The translations under genes were made by a program, and so were the position numbers. 64,000 nt of DNA from Streptomyces fradiae ATCC 10745 = DSM 40063 (GTDB taxonomy: Bacteria > Actinomycetota > Actinomycetes > Streptomycetales > Streptomycetaceae). Positions 23,058 through 30,725 of the stretch are shown piece by piece (position 1 is the stretch's first letter; every line of letters begins with the position of its first letter). The stretch is from contig NZ_CP023696.1 in NCBI RefSeq assembly GCF_008704425.1, forward strand, positions 4,256,501-4,320,500, given 5' to 3'. The notes beneath the pieces were generated by a model. The model was given only the letters and a program-made list of their open reading frames with translations, made no database searches and was not told where the DNA came from.

Positions 23058-23944
23058 AGCACCAGCCCACGCGCACCCTCGGCAGCCGCACGGTCGGCCC
23101 CGACCACCCCGTCTACGTCACCGGCGAGATCGGCATCAACCACAACGGCGACCTCGACAAGGCCCTCGCCCTCGTCGACGCCGCCGCCGACGCCGGCTGC
23201 GACGCCGTGAAGTTCCAGAAGCGCACCCCGGAGATCTGCACGCCCCGCGACCAGTGGGACATCGAGCGCGACACCCCCTGGGGCCGCATGACGTACATCG
23301 ACTACCGGCACCGCGTCGAGTTCGGCGAGACCGAGTACCGCGCCATCGACGAGCACTGCCGGGCGCGCGGCATCGCCTGGTTCGCGTCCCCGTGGGACAC
23401 CGAGGCCGTCGCCTTCCTGGAGAAGTTCGACCTGCCCGCCCACAAGATCGCCTCCGCGTCCCTCACCGACGACGAGCTGCTGCGCGCGGTCCGCGCCACC
23501 GGCCGTACCGCGATCCTGTCCACCGGCATGTCCACGCCGCGGCAGATCCGGCACGCCGTCGAGGTGCTCGGCTCCGAGAACATCCTGCTCTGCCACGCCA
23601 CCTCCACCTACCCGGCGAAGGCGGAGGAGCTGAACCTCCGCGTCATCGAGTCCCTGCGCCGCGACTACCCGAACATCCCCATCGGCTACAGCGGCCACGA
23701 GACCGGCCTCCAGACCACCCTGGCCGCCGTCGCGCTCGGCGCGGTCTTCGTGGAGCGGCACATCACCCTCGACCGCGCGATGTGGGGCTCCGACCAGGCG
23801 GCCTCCGTCGAGCCGCAGGGCCTCACCCGCCTCGTCCGCGACATCCGCACCATCGAGGCGGCCCTCGGCGACGGGGTGAAGCGGGTGTACGACTCGGAGC
23901 TGGCGCCCATGAAGAAGCTCCGCAGGGTCCTGGCCCCGGCATGA
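23054..23944 (+). CDS. NeuB-type N-acylneuraminate/nonulosonate synthase
   Basis: A 296-residue protein with AAGGAAAG before its ATG. The TIM-barrel NeuB domain is complete: VYVTGEIGINHNGDLDKALA, DAVKFQKRTPEIC, WFASPWDTEAVAFLE, HKIASASLTDDELL, CHATSTYPAKAEELNL and IGYSGHETGLQTTLAAVALG. It condenses phosphoenolpyruvate with a hexose or N-acylmannosamine (phosphate). The usual C-terminal antifreeze-like SAF domain, present in many NeuB proteins of about 340 residues, is absent. Related Streptomyces gene sets are linked to Kdn-containing teichulosonic acid, so Kdn is the favoured product, but this is inference. Confidence 0.9.
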   Translation: MKHQPTRTLGSRTVGPDHPVYVTGEIGINHNGDLDKALALVDAAADAGCDAVKFQKRTPEICTPRDQWDIERDTPWGRMTYIDYRHRVEFGETEYRAIDEHCRARGIAWFASPWDTEAVAFLEKFDLPAHKIASASLTDDELLRAVRATGRTAILSTGMSTPRQIRHAVEVLGSENILLCHATSTYPAKAEELNLRVIESLRRDYPNIPIGYSGHETGLQTTLAAVALGAVFVERHITLDRAMWGSDQAASVEPQGLTRLVRDIRTIEAALGDGVKRVYDSELAPMKKLRRVLAPA

Positions 23945-25116
23945 CCCCGACCCCGCCCCGGCCCCCCGCCGCCGGCCCCCCGCCCGAGCCGCCGACCCCG
24001 GCCCCGCCCCCGCCGCCCGCGTCCCCCGGCCCCACCCCCACCCCCGTCGTCGCCCTGGCGGAGAGCCCCGTCCAGGTCCTCAACGTCCTGGAGTGGCGGT
24101 ACGCCCACCCCGGCGGGGGCGACGGACCGCTCACCCTGGTCGTCCTCCCGCCGACCGACCCCATGTCGCGCGGCCAGTTGCGCCGCATGGCGCAGCTCGC
24201 CCGCGACGAGGACGTCACCGTCCGCTGGCACGACGCGCGGGGCGGCGCCGCGCGGCGCGGCGGCCCCGTCCGCACGCTGCGCGACCTCGCGCCGCTGCTG
24301 CGGGGGGCCGACGGGGCCGGCCACGTCCTGGTCGGCGACCCGTTCTCGCGGTACGTGCAGCTCCTGCTCGGGGCGTTCCCGCCGCGCCGGGTCACCGTCG
24401 TCGACGACGGCACGGCGACCATGGAGTACGCGGCCCAGCTCTCCCGCGGCGAGCGCCTGGTGCGCTGGCACCGGCGGGGCAGCCTGGGCCCGCGCGAAGC
24501 GGCGCTGGCCCCGCTCACCGCGCTGGCCCGCCGCAGGCTGGCGCCGGGGCGGCGCCGCACGGTCGAGATCTTCACGGCCCTGCCGGTCGAGGCGCCCGAG
24601 GGTACGGTGGTGAGCGGCAACCGCTTCGCGTGGACGCGGGCCCGCTTCGGCCCGCCCCGGCTCACGGCGGGCGCCGATCTGGTGGGCACGTCGCTGGTGG
24701 AGACCGGCGTGGTCGACCCGGACCGGTACGTGGAGGCCGTGGCCGCCCTGACGGCGGCGCACGGCGTGACCCGCTACTTCGCGCACCGCCGCGAGAGCGT
24801 CACGAAGCTGCACCGCATCGCCACCACGACGGGGCTGGAGATCGTCCGCCCCGAGCTGCCGCTGGAGCTGATCGCGCGGCGCGGCCCCCTCGGCCGTACG
24901 GTGCTCAGCTTCCCGTCGACGGTCGTGCACACCCTCCCGGCGGCCCTCGCCGGCACGGGCGTCACGATCACCGTGTGCGACGTGGCGCCGGAGTGGCTGC
25001 GCGCGGGCGCCCCGCCCAGGGCGCGCGGCTTCCTCGCGGCGGTGACGGAGACGGCGCGCACGGCGCACGGACTGTCACTGACCGGGGCGCGACTCCGGAG
25101 CGCGGTCGACTGTTAA
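23941..25116 (+). CDS. Polysialyltransferase-like / putative glycosyltransferase, proline-rich N-terminus
   Basis: A 391-residue protein from ATG 23941 (ATGA overlap). The first 35 residues are almost all Pro, Ala and Thr. The body (VVALAESPVQVLNVLEWRYA, VLVGDPFSRYVQLLLGAF, VTVVDDGTATMEYAA, RYFAHRRESVTKLHRIATTT and VLSFPSTVVHTLPAAL) resembles GT-B sialyl/polysialyltransferase-like proteins. It is the last gene of the operon and is followed by the palindrome GTTAAC-CCTT-GTTAAC at 25112-25127. Acceptor and linkage are unknown. Together with 20095-21663 and 17608-18945 the cluster holds three distinct transferase-like proteins. Confidence 0.68.
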   Translation: MTPTPPRPPAAGPPPEPPTPAPPPPPASPGPTPTPVVALAESPVQVLNVLEWRYAHPGGGDGPLTLVVLPPTDPMSRGQLRRMAQLARDEDVTVRWHDARGGAARRGGPVRTLRDLAPLLRGADGAGHVLVGDPFSRYVQLLLGAFPPRRVTVVDDGTATMEYAAQLSRGERLVRWHRRGSLGPREAALAPLTALARRRLAPGRRRTVEIFTALPVEAPEGTVVSGNRFAWTRARFGPPRLTAGADLVGTSLVETGVVDPDRYVEAVAALTAAHGVTRYFAHRRESVTKLHRIATTTGLEIVRPELPLELIARRGPLGRTVLSFPSTVVHTLPAALAGTGVTITVCDVAPEWLRAGAPPRARGFLAAVTETARTAHGLSLTGARLRSAVDC

Positions 25117-25296
25117 CCCTTGTTAACGGTCCGGGCCCGGACCCGCCCTGGATGATCGATCGGCGACCGAAATGCGTGAGCTTACCCACTGCCGACCCCC
25201 CTCATGCCCGGTCAACGAGGTTTCTTTCCCTCTAACGGGCTGAAGTTTTGTAGATCACACGTAAGTTGAGGGGCAAAGACGCCTACCCTGTGATGG

Positions 25297-26532
25297 GTGA
25301 ACAAGTTGATGTCCCGCGAGCCCGAAGCCGACGTCCCCGACGAATCCTCCCTCCCTGGTGTGCTGCCCGAGGCACTCTTCACCGAGCTGGTCGCCTTCCG
25401 CCGGGATTTGCACATGCACCCGGAGCTGGGCAACCAGGAGTTCCGCACCACCGCCGCGCTCAAGGCGCGGCTGGAGGCCGCCGGGCTGCACCCGCGGGTC
25501 CTCCCCGCCGGCACCGGACTCATCTGCGACATCGGCACCTGGGACGGCCACCGCCCCATGCTGGCGCTGCGCGCGGACATCGACGCCCTGCCCATCCCGG
25601 ACACGAAGGCCGACTGCCCGTACCGGTCGACCGTCCCGGACCGCGCCCACGCCTGCGGCCACGACGTCCACACCACCGTCGTCCTGGGCGCCGGGCTCGT
25701 CCTCGCCGACCTGCACCGCCAGGGTCTGCTGCCCCGGCCCGTGCGGCTGCTCTTCCAGCCGGCGGAGGAGGTGCTGCCCGGCGGCGCCGTCGACGCGGTC
25801 GCGGCGGGCGTCCTGGACGGGGTCGGCCGGATCATCGCCGTCCACTGCGACCCGCGGGTCGACGCCGGCAGGATCGGGCTGCGCGTCGGACCCATCACGT
25901 CCGCGTGCGACCGCCTGGAGGTGACCCTCGACGGCCCCGGCGGCCACACCGCCCGCCCGCACCTGACCACCGACATGGTCACCGCCGCCGCCCGCGTCGC
26001 CACGGACGTCCCGGCCGTCCTGGCCCGCCGCATCGACGCCCGGTCCGGGCTGGTCCTCACCTGGGGCCGCATCGAGGCCGGCCACGCGCCGAACGTCATC
26101 CCCCAGCACGCCGAGCTGGGCGGCACGGTCCGCTGCCTCGACATCGACGCCTGGCGCGGCGCACCCGACCAGGTGTACGCGGCGATCGACGAGGTCGCGA
26201 CCCTGCACGGCGCCAAGTCGCAGATCAACTACGTCCGGGGGGTCCCGCCGGTCGTCAACGACGAGGTCGTCACCGGGCTGCTCCGCGAGTCCATGGAGCG
26301 CCGCCGGGGCCCGTACTCGGTGGAGGACACCGAGCAGTCCCTGGGCGGCGAGGACTTCTCCTGGTACCTGGAGCACGTCCCCGGCGCGATGGCCCGCCTC
26401 GGCGTGCGCAACCCGTCCGACACCACGCACCTGGACCTGCACCGGGGCAACTTCGACGTGGACGAGTCCGCGATCAAGGTCGGCGTCGAACTGTTCACGG
26501 CGGCGGCCCTCATCGACGCGGGCGGCGCGTAG
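25297..26532 (+). CDS. M20-family amidohydrolase (aminoacylase/carboxypeptidase type)
   Basis: A 411-residue metallopeptidase-fold enzyme. Metal ligands are visible in ALRADIDALPIPD, HACGHDVHTTVVLGA, FQPAEEVLPGGA and HCDPRVDAGRIG; the dimerisation insert includes GPGGHTARPHLTTDMV. It removes acyl groups from N-acyl amino acids or related amides. The preferred start is GTG 25297; ATG 25312 is also possible. A TACCCT -10-like element at 25284-25289 lies only 8 bases before the GTG, hinting at a leaderless transcript. No clear pathway link to the wall-polymer operon. Confidence 0.9.
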   Translation: MNKLMSREPEADVPDESSLPGVLPEALFTELVAFRRDLHMHPELGNQEFRTTAALKARLEAAGLHPRVLPAGTGLICDIGTWDGHRPMLALRADIDALPIPDTKADCPYRSTVPDRAHACGHDVHTTVVLGAGLVLADLHRQGLLPRPVRLLFQPAEEVLPGGAVDAVAAGVLDGVGRIIAVHCDPRVDAGRIGLRVGPITSACDRLEVTLDGPGGHTARPHLTTDMVTAAARVATDVPAVLARRIDARSGLVLTWGRIEAGHAPNVIPQHAELGGTVRCLDIDAWRGAPDQVYAAIDEVATLHGAKSQINYVRGVPPVVNDEVVTGLLRESMERRRGPYSVEDTEQSLGGEDFSWYLEHVPGAMARLGVRNPSDTTHLDLHRGNFDVDESAIKVGVELFTAAALIDAGGA

Positions 26533-26573
26533 CACCTCCCCGCCGGGCGGTGCCGCACCGCCACGGCAGCCGT

Positions 26574-26613
26574 ACGGCGGAGGGGGTCCACCCGCGGTGG
26601 GCCCCTCCGCCGT
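26574..26613. terminator. Bidirectional terminator hairpin
   Basis: ACGGCGGAGGGG at 26574-26585 pairs with CCCCTCCGCCGT at 26602-26613. It sits between the M20 gene and the convergent antitoxin gene, ending two bases before the antitoxin stop codon. Confidence 0.8.
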
Positions 26614-26614
26614 G

Positions 26615-26953
26615 TCAGGCAACGGTGTACTCGGCGTCCCCGAAGTCCGCCACCACCCGCAGCCTGCCGCCCAGCGCCTCCACGTAGGCCCGGAGCGTCG
26701 CCACCTCGGTGCGGTCCGCCGCACCGTGCTCGATGGCGGAGACCCGCGGAGCGGACACGCCCATGCTGGACGCCACGTCCCGCTGCGTCAGCGACTGCTC
26801 GCGCCGGATCTCCGCGAGCCGGTACGCGCGGACCTCGGCCCTCAGCCGCTCCATGTCCGCCCGCTTCTCGTCCGCGGAGCGAACCGGCAGGCCCGCGGCC
26901 TCCCGGCGCGCGCGCATGGCGCGCTTCGTCTCCTCCCAGCCGACGGTGCTCAT
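26615..26953 (-). CDS. higA: HigA-type antitoxin, XRE-family HTH
   Basis: A 112-residue protein. Residues 50-75 form a Cro/C1 helix-turn-helix (EQSLTQRDVASSMGVSAPRV) preceded by a charged N-terminal helix. It follows its toxin gene with an ATGA overlap, the toxin-first order of HigBA systems. It should bind the toxin and repress the operon at the palindrome 27338-27353. A lone XRE regulator is unlikely because of the coupling. Confidence 0.85.
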   Translation of the reverse strand: MSTVGWEETKRAMRARREAAGLPVRSADEKRADMERLRAEVRAYRLAEIRREQSLTQRDVASSMGVSAPRVSAIEHGAADRTEVATLRAYVEALGGRLRVVADFGDAEYTVA

Positions 26954-27312
26954 TCGTACTCCCTGGTGTCGAGTTCCGCGAGGTGCTCCCCGTAGCGCTT
27001 CTCAGCGAGTGGGATGTTGCTGTCATACCAGCGCTGCCGGCTCCCGGCCTTGTCCCCGGCGAGCAACAGCACAGCTCGTCGTACCGGGTCGAAGGCGAAC
27101 AGGATGCGTACCTCGCTCCTTCCGGACGAGCCGGGCCGCAGTTCCTTCATGTGGTGCTGCTCGGAGCCCCTGATCCGGTCGACGAGCGGCCGACCGAGCG
27201 TGGGCCCGAACTCCGCAAGAGCGTCGATGGCGTCCTCCACTTGCCGGGCGCTCCGTCCATCGATGACGGCCAGCTTCTCCAACCATGCTGAGACCTCTGC
27301 GACGAGGACCAC
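26950..27312 (-). CDS. higB: HigB/RelE-type toxin (phage Gp49-like)
   Basis: A 120-residue RelE/ParE-fold protein: WLEKLAVIDGRSARQVEDAI, GPTLGRPLVDRIRGSEQHH, MKELRPGSSGRSEVRILFAF and LLLAGDKAGSRQRWYDSNIP are the conserved blocks of actinobacterial HigB toxins, which cut mRNA on the ribosome. GTG 27312 is the likely start; homologues begin a few residues earlier, and no ATG or better start is available after the operator. The antitoxin gene follows in the same frame order with a 4-base overlap. Confidence 0.85.
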   Translation of the reverse strand: MVLVAEVSAWLEKLAVIDGRSARQVEDAIDALAEFGPTLGRPLVDRIRGSEQHHMKELRPGSSGRSEVRILFAFDPVRRAVLLLAGDKAGSRQRWYDSNIPLAEKRYGEHLAELDTREYE

Positions 27313-27337
27313 TTCCCATTGACCCGTGCCCTCGAAG

Positions 27338-27353
27338 TTAACGCAAGCGTTAA
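27338..27353. promoter_or_regulatory. HigBA operator palindrome
   Basis: TTAACGC-AA-GCGTTAA is a perfect 7-base inverted repeat 25 bases upstream of the toxin start, AT-rich for this genome. It is well placed for HigA autorepression. The rest of the 434-base gap to the lipoprotein gene holds no gene. Confidence 0.75.
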
Positions 27354-27675
27354 GCCTTGATGTTGTGATCCGTGTGCTTCCCTCGATAGGGGGATACGCC
27401 TCGCGGGGCGCGCGGTGTCGCTTGGCGGGAGGGCCGCGGGCTTTCCGGGCCCCGCGGCTCTGGTGCGGTGCCCCACCCCCGCCCCTTGGCCGGATCCCGT
27501 CGCCGCCCTCCTCGTGGGGAGCCCCGGTCGCCGGCCGTCGCCGGGGCGACAACCCGTGGTCGGCGGGACACGCTGGGGTGACCCCGTACCGTGGGAACCC
27601 TGCCGGAAGGGGGCCTGCGGGCGGCCTGTTCGCGACGAATCGATAACGGCTTCCGTACAGGGCTTTATCTGACAT

Positions 27676-27691
27676 CTACGCGCGTTACGAT
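27676..27691 (+). promoter_or_regulatory. Nucleoside-regulon operator site A over the bmp promoter
   Basis: CTACGCGCGTTA (27676-27687) matches 10 of 12 bases of CTACGCGCGTAG and overlaps a -10-like TACGAT at 27686-27691, as expected for a repressor site upstream of the BMP lipoprotein gene. Confidence 0.6.
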
Positions 27692-27746
27692 CGCCCGCGA
27701 AACCAGCGCCGGAAGAGGCGCTTCGGTCAGGTCGAAGGAGCCCCCC

Positions 27747-28796
27747 TTGCGCCGGATCACCAGGATCGCCACCGCGGGTATCGCATCCGCGGCGCTCGCG
27801 CTCAGCGTGACCGCTTGTGGCAGTGACAAGAAGTCGGACACCGCCGGCGACGCGAAGGGCGGCAAGGCCGCCATCGCGTACGACATCGGCGGTCGCGGCG
27901 ACCAGTCGTTCAACGACGCCGCCTACGCCGGTCTCGCGAAGGCCGAGAAGGAATTCGGCATCAAGGGCACGGAGGCCGAGCCCAGCGAGGGCGAGGGCGA
28001 CCCGGACAAGGTCCAGCGCCTCACCTCGCTCGCCCGTGCCGGCAACAACCCGGTCATCGGTGTCGGCTTCGCCTACGCTCCGGCCATCGCCGAGGTCGCC
28101 CCGAAGTTCCCGGACACCACCTTCGGCCTGATCGACGACACGTCGAAGACCGGCAAGAACATCGCCAACCTGGTCTTCAACGAGGAGCAGGGCTCCTACC
28201 TGGCCGGCGTCGCCGCCGCCAAGGTGACCAAGTCGAACACGGTCGGCTTCATCGGCGGTGTCGAGACCCCGCTCATCAAGAAGTTCGAGGCGGGCTTCGT
28301 CCAGGGCGTGAAGGACACCAACAAGAACGTCAACGTCAAGGTCCAGTACCTGACGCAGCCGCCGGACTTCGGTGGCTTCTCCAAGCCCGACCTGGGCAAG
28401 GCCGCCGCGCAGGGCCAGATCGACGCGGGTGCCGACGTGGTCTACGCCGCCGCCGGCCTCGCGGGCTCCGGCTCCATCGAGGCCGCCGCCAAGGCGAAGA
28501 AGTGGGCCATCGGCGTCGACTCCGACCAGTACAAGCAGTCGGGTCTCGCCGCGTACAAGGAGTACATCCTCACCTCGGTGACGAAGGACGTCTCCGGTGC
28601 GGTGTTCAACCTGATCAAGTCGGTCCAGGACGGCAAGCCGCAGAGCGGCGAGGTCCGCTACGGCCTCGACGCCAACGGCGTGGGCCTGTCCACCTCGAAC
28701 CCGGCCTTCACCGAGATGACCGAGGTCATCGCCGCGGTCGACAAGGCCAAGGCCGACATCGCCGCCGGCACGATCAAGGTCAAGACCGCCCCGTAA
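27747..28796 (+). CDS. BMP-family nucleoside-binding lipoprotein
   Basis: A 349-residue secreted lipoprotein from TTG 27747, 6 bases after GAAGGAG. Signal peptide ends at lipobox SVTAC (Cys about 29). The mature part is a PnrA/BmpA-type binding protein: IAYDIGGRGDQSFNDAAYAG, VIGVGFAYAPAIAEVAPKFP, ANLVFNEEQGSYLAGVAAAK, VGFIGGVETPLIKKFEAGFV and WAIGVDSDQYKQSGLAAYKE. It delivers nucleosides to the ABC transporter encoded at 29106-33099. A strong hairpin separates it from those genes, allowing higher expression of the binding protein. Regulated by operator site A. Confidence 0.92.
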   Translation: MRRITRIATAGIASAALALSVTACGSDKKSDTAGDAKGGKAAIAYDIGGRGDQSFNDAAYAGLAKAEKEFGIKGTEAEPSEGEGDPDKVQRLTSLARAGNNPVIGVGFAYAPAIAEVAPKFPDTTFGLIDDTSKTGKNIANLVFNEEQGSYLAGVAAAKVTKSNTVGFIGGVETPLIKKFEAGFVQGVKDTNKNVNVKVQYLTQPPDFGGFSKPDLGKAAAQGQIDAGADVVYAAAGLAGSGSIEAAAKAKKWAIGVDSDQYKQSGLAAYKEYILTSVTKDVSGAVFNLIKSVQDGKPQSGEVRYGLDANGVGLSTSNPAFTEMTEVIAAVDKAKADIAAGTIKVKTAP

Positions 28797-28824
28797 CCCG
28801 GTCACGCGGTCAGGGCCCGGTCCA

Positions 28825-28865
28825 GGGGTCCGGACGGGCGGTGTCCCACCGCCCGTCCGGACCCC
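28825..28865. terminator. 19-bp perfect-stem hairpin after bmp gene
   Basis: Bases 28825-28843 pair completely with 28847-28865 (GGGGTCCGGACGGGCGGTG and its complement) around a 3-base loop TCC. It probably terminates or attenuates transcription between the binding protein and the transporter genes. Confidence 0.85.
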
Positions 28866-28904
28866 GGATCACGTCCTGGCCAAGGGTTGTGGCATCAGGG
28901 ATCG

Positions 28905-28916
28905 CTACGCGCGTAG
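28905..28916. promoter_or_regulatory. Nucleoside-regulon operator site B (perfect palindrome)
   Basis: CTACGCGCGTAG, identical to the site before deoC (53369-53380). It lies 200 bases upstream of the ABC ATPase gene and just after the bmp terminator, so the transporter genes have their own regulated promoter. Confidence 0.75.
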
Positions 28917-28950
28917 AAGCCTCTCCGGCGCGATAACTTCGGCCAGACCA

Positions 28951-29036
28951 GAGCCCGCACGAGCCCCACAAGAGCCCCACCCGAGCACACCCGAGCACGC
29001 GAGAGCCCAACGAGAGCCCGCCGAGCCCAGCCGGGC
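28951..29036. repeat. Second GAGC array with helical-turn spacing
   Basis: GAGC starts at 28951, 28961, 28972, 28983, 28993, 29003, 29014 and 29023 (spacing 10,11,11,10,10,11,9). The flanking bases differ from the 2784-2867 array, but core and period are the same. It occupies the leader between operator B and the ATPase gene. Confidence 0.7.
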
Positions 29037-29105
29037 CCCCAGCAGGTCCCTCCGCCGCCCACCCGCCGCTCACCGAAGCCGTACAGCAAGTCCCGAAGCC
29101 CCGCC

Positions 29106-30725
29106 GTGCCCGCCCGTCCCCCGCTTCCTTCGCTCCTTTCTCGCCAAGGAGAGTGCGTCATCAACGCGTCCAGCCCCCCCGCCGTGGAACTGCGCGGCAT
29201 CACCAAGCGCTTCCCCGGCGTCGTCGCCAACCACGACATCGACATCACCATCCGCAAGGGCACGGTCCACGCCCTCGTCGGTGAGAACGGTGCCGGCAAG
29301 TCGACCCTGATGAAGATCCTCTACGGCATGCAGAAGCCGGACGAGGGCACCATCACCATCGACGGCGAGCAGGTGTCCTTCGCCAGCCCGGCCGACGCCA
29401 TCGCCACCGGCATCGGCATGGTCCACCAGCACTTCATGCTGGCGGACAACCTGACGGTGCTGGAGAACGTCGTCCTCGGCAGCGAGAAGCTGTACGGCAT
29501 CGGCTCCCGCGCCCGCGACAAGATCATGGAGATCTCGGACGCCTACGGGCTGAACGTCCGCCCCGACGTGCTCGTCGAGCACCTCGGCGTCGCCGACCGC
29601 CAGCGCGTCGAGATCCTCAAGGTCCTCTACCGCGGCGCCCGCACGCTCATCCTGGACGAGCCCACGGCGGTCCTCGTCCCGCAGGAGGTCGACGCGCTCT
29701 TCGACAACCTGCGCGAGCTGAAGGCCGAGGGGCTCACGGTCATCTTCATCTCCCACAAGCTGGGCGAGGTGCTGTCCGTCGCCGACGACATCACCGTCAT
29801 CCGGCGCGGCACGACGGTGGGCACGGCCGACCCCAAGTCCACCACGCCCAAGCAGCTCGCCGAGCTGATGGTCGGCAGCGAGCTGCCCTCGCCCGAGACC
29901 CGCGAGTCGACGGTGACCGACGTGCCGATGCTCCGGGTCGAGAACCTGCGCCTCGCGCAGACCGACCCCGACGGCGTCGTCCGCGAGGTCCTCGGCGGGA
30001 TCGACTTCACCATCCACAAGGGCGAGGTCCTCGGCATCGCCGGCGTGGAGGGCAACGGCCAGACCGAGCTGATCGAGACCCTGATCGGCATGCGCGTCCC
30101 CGACGGCGGCGTGATCACCCTGGACGGCGCGGACATCTCCCGCACCCCCACGCGCAAGCGCCGCGAGGGCGGCATCGGCTACATCCCCGAGGACCGCCAC
30201 CGGCACGGCCTGCTGCTGGAGTCCCCGCTGTGGGAGAACCGCATCCTCGGCCACGTCACCGAGGCGCCCAACAGCCGGCGCGGCATCCTCGACCCGAAGG
30301 CGGCCCGCGCGGACACCGAGCGGATCGTCCGCGAGTACGACGTGCGCACCCCCGGCATCGAGGTCACCGCGGCGTCCCTCTCCGGCGGCAACCAGCAGAA
30401 GCTGATCGTCGGCCGGGAGATGAGCCACCGGCCGAAGTTCCTGATCGCCGCCCACCCCACCCGCGGGGTGGACGTCGGCGCGCAGGCGCAGATCTGGGAC
30501 CAGATCCGGGAGGCGCGCCGCGAGGGTCTCGCGGTGCTGCTGATCTCCGCCGACCTGGACGAGCTGATCGGGCTCTCCGACACCCTGCGGGTGATGTACC
30601 GCGGCCGCCTCGTCGCGGACGCCGACCCCGCCACGATCACCCCCGAGGAGCTGGGCTCCGCCATGACGGGCGCCGCCGCCGGGCACCTTGAGCACAACCA
30701 CGACGCGGACGGTGAGGGCCGATGA
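29106..30725 (+). CDS. Nucleoside ABC transporter ATP-binding protein (two NBDs)
   Basis: A tandem-NBD ATPase of the BMP/ribose type, 521 residues from the native start. First domain: Walker A GENGAGKSTLMKILYG, Walker B TLILDEPTAVLVPQEVD. Second domain: degenerate Walker A GVEGNGQTELIETL, signature LSGGNQQKLIVGREM, and AHPTRGVDVGA where the canonical Walker B is altered. The bounds use the only upstream in-frame GTG (29106). However, the ribosome site AAGGAG (29146-29151) points to codon ATC at 29160, giving NASSPPAVELRG as the N-terminus; see findings. It energises the two permeases, coupled by ATGA to the first. Confidence 0.9.
   Translation: MPARPPLPSLLSRQGECVINASSPPAVELRGITKRFPGVVANHDIDITIRKGTVHALVGENGAGKSTLMKILYGMQKPDEGTITIDGEQVSFASPADAIATGIGMVHQHFMLADNLTVLENVVLGSEKLYGIGSRARDKIMEISDAYGLNVRPDVLVEHLGVADRQRVEILKVLYRGARTLILDEPTAVLVPQEVDALFDNLRELKAEGLTVIFISHKLGEVLSVADDITVIRRGTTVGTADPKSTTPKQLAELMVGSELPSPETRESTVTDVPMLRVENLRLAQTDPDGVVREVLGGIDFTIHKGEVLGIAGVEGNGQTELIETLIGMRVPDGGVITLDGADISRTPTRKRREGGIGYIPEDRHRHGLLLESPLWENRILGHVTEAPNSRRGILDPKAARADTERIVREYDVRTPGIEVTAASLSGGNQQKLIVGREMSHRPKFLIAAHPTRGVDVGAQAQIWDQIREARREGLAVLLISADLDELIGLSDTLRVMYRGRLVADADPATITPEELGSAMTGAAAGHLEHNHDADGEGR

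Noticed and set aside
25112..25144. Palindromes GTTAAC-CCTT-GTTAAC and TCCGGGCCCGGA as a strong terminator
   Set aside because: Arms are only six bases each and the first contains the stop codon; plausible but too weak to list as a separate terminator.
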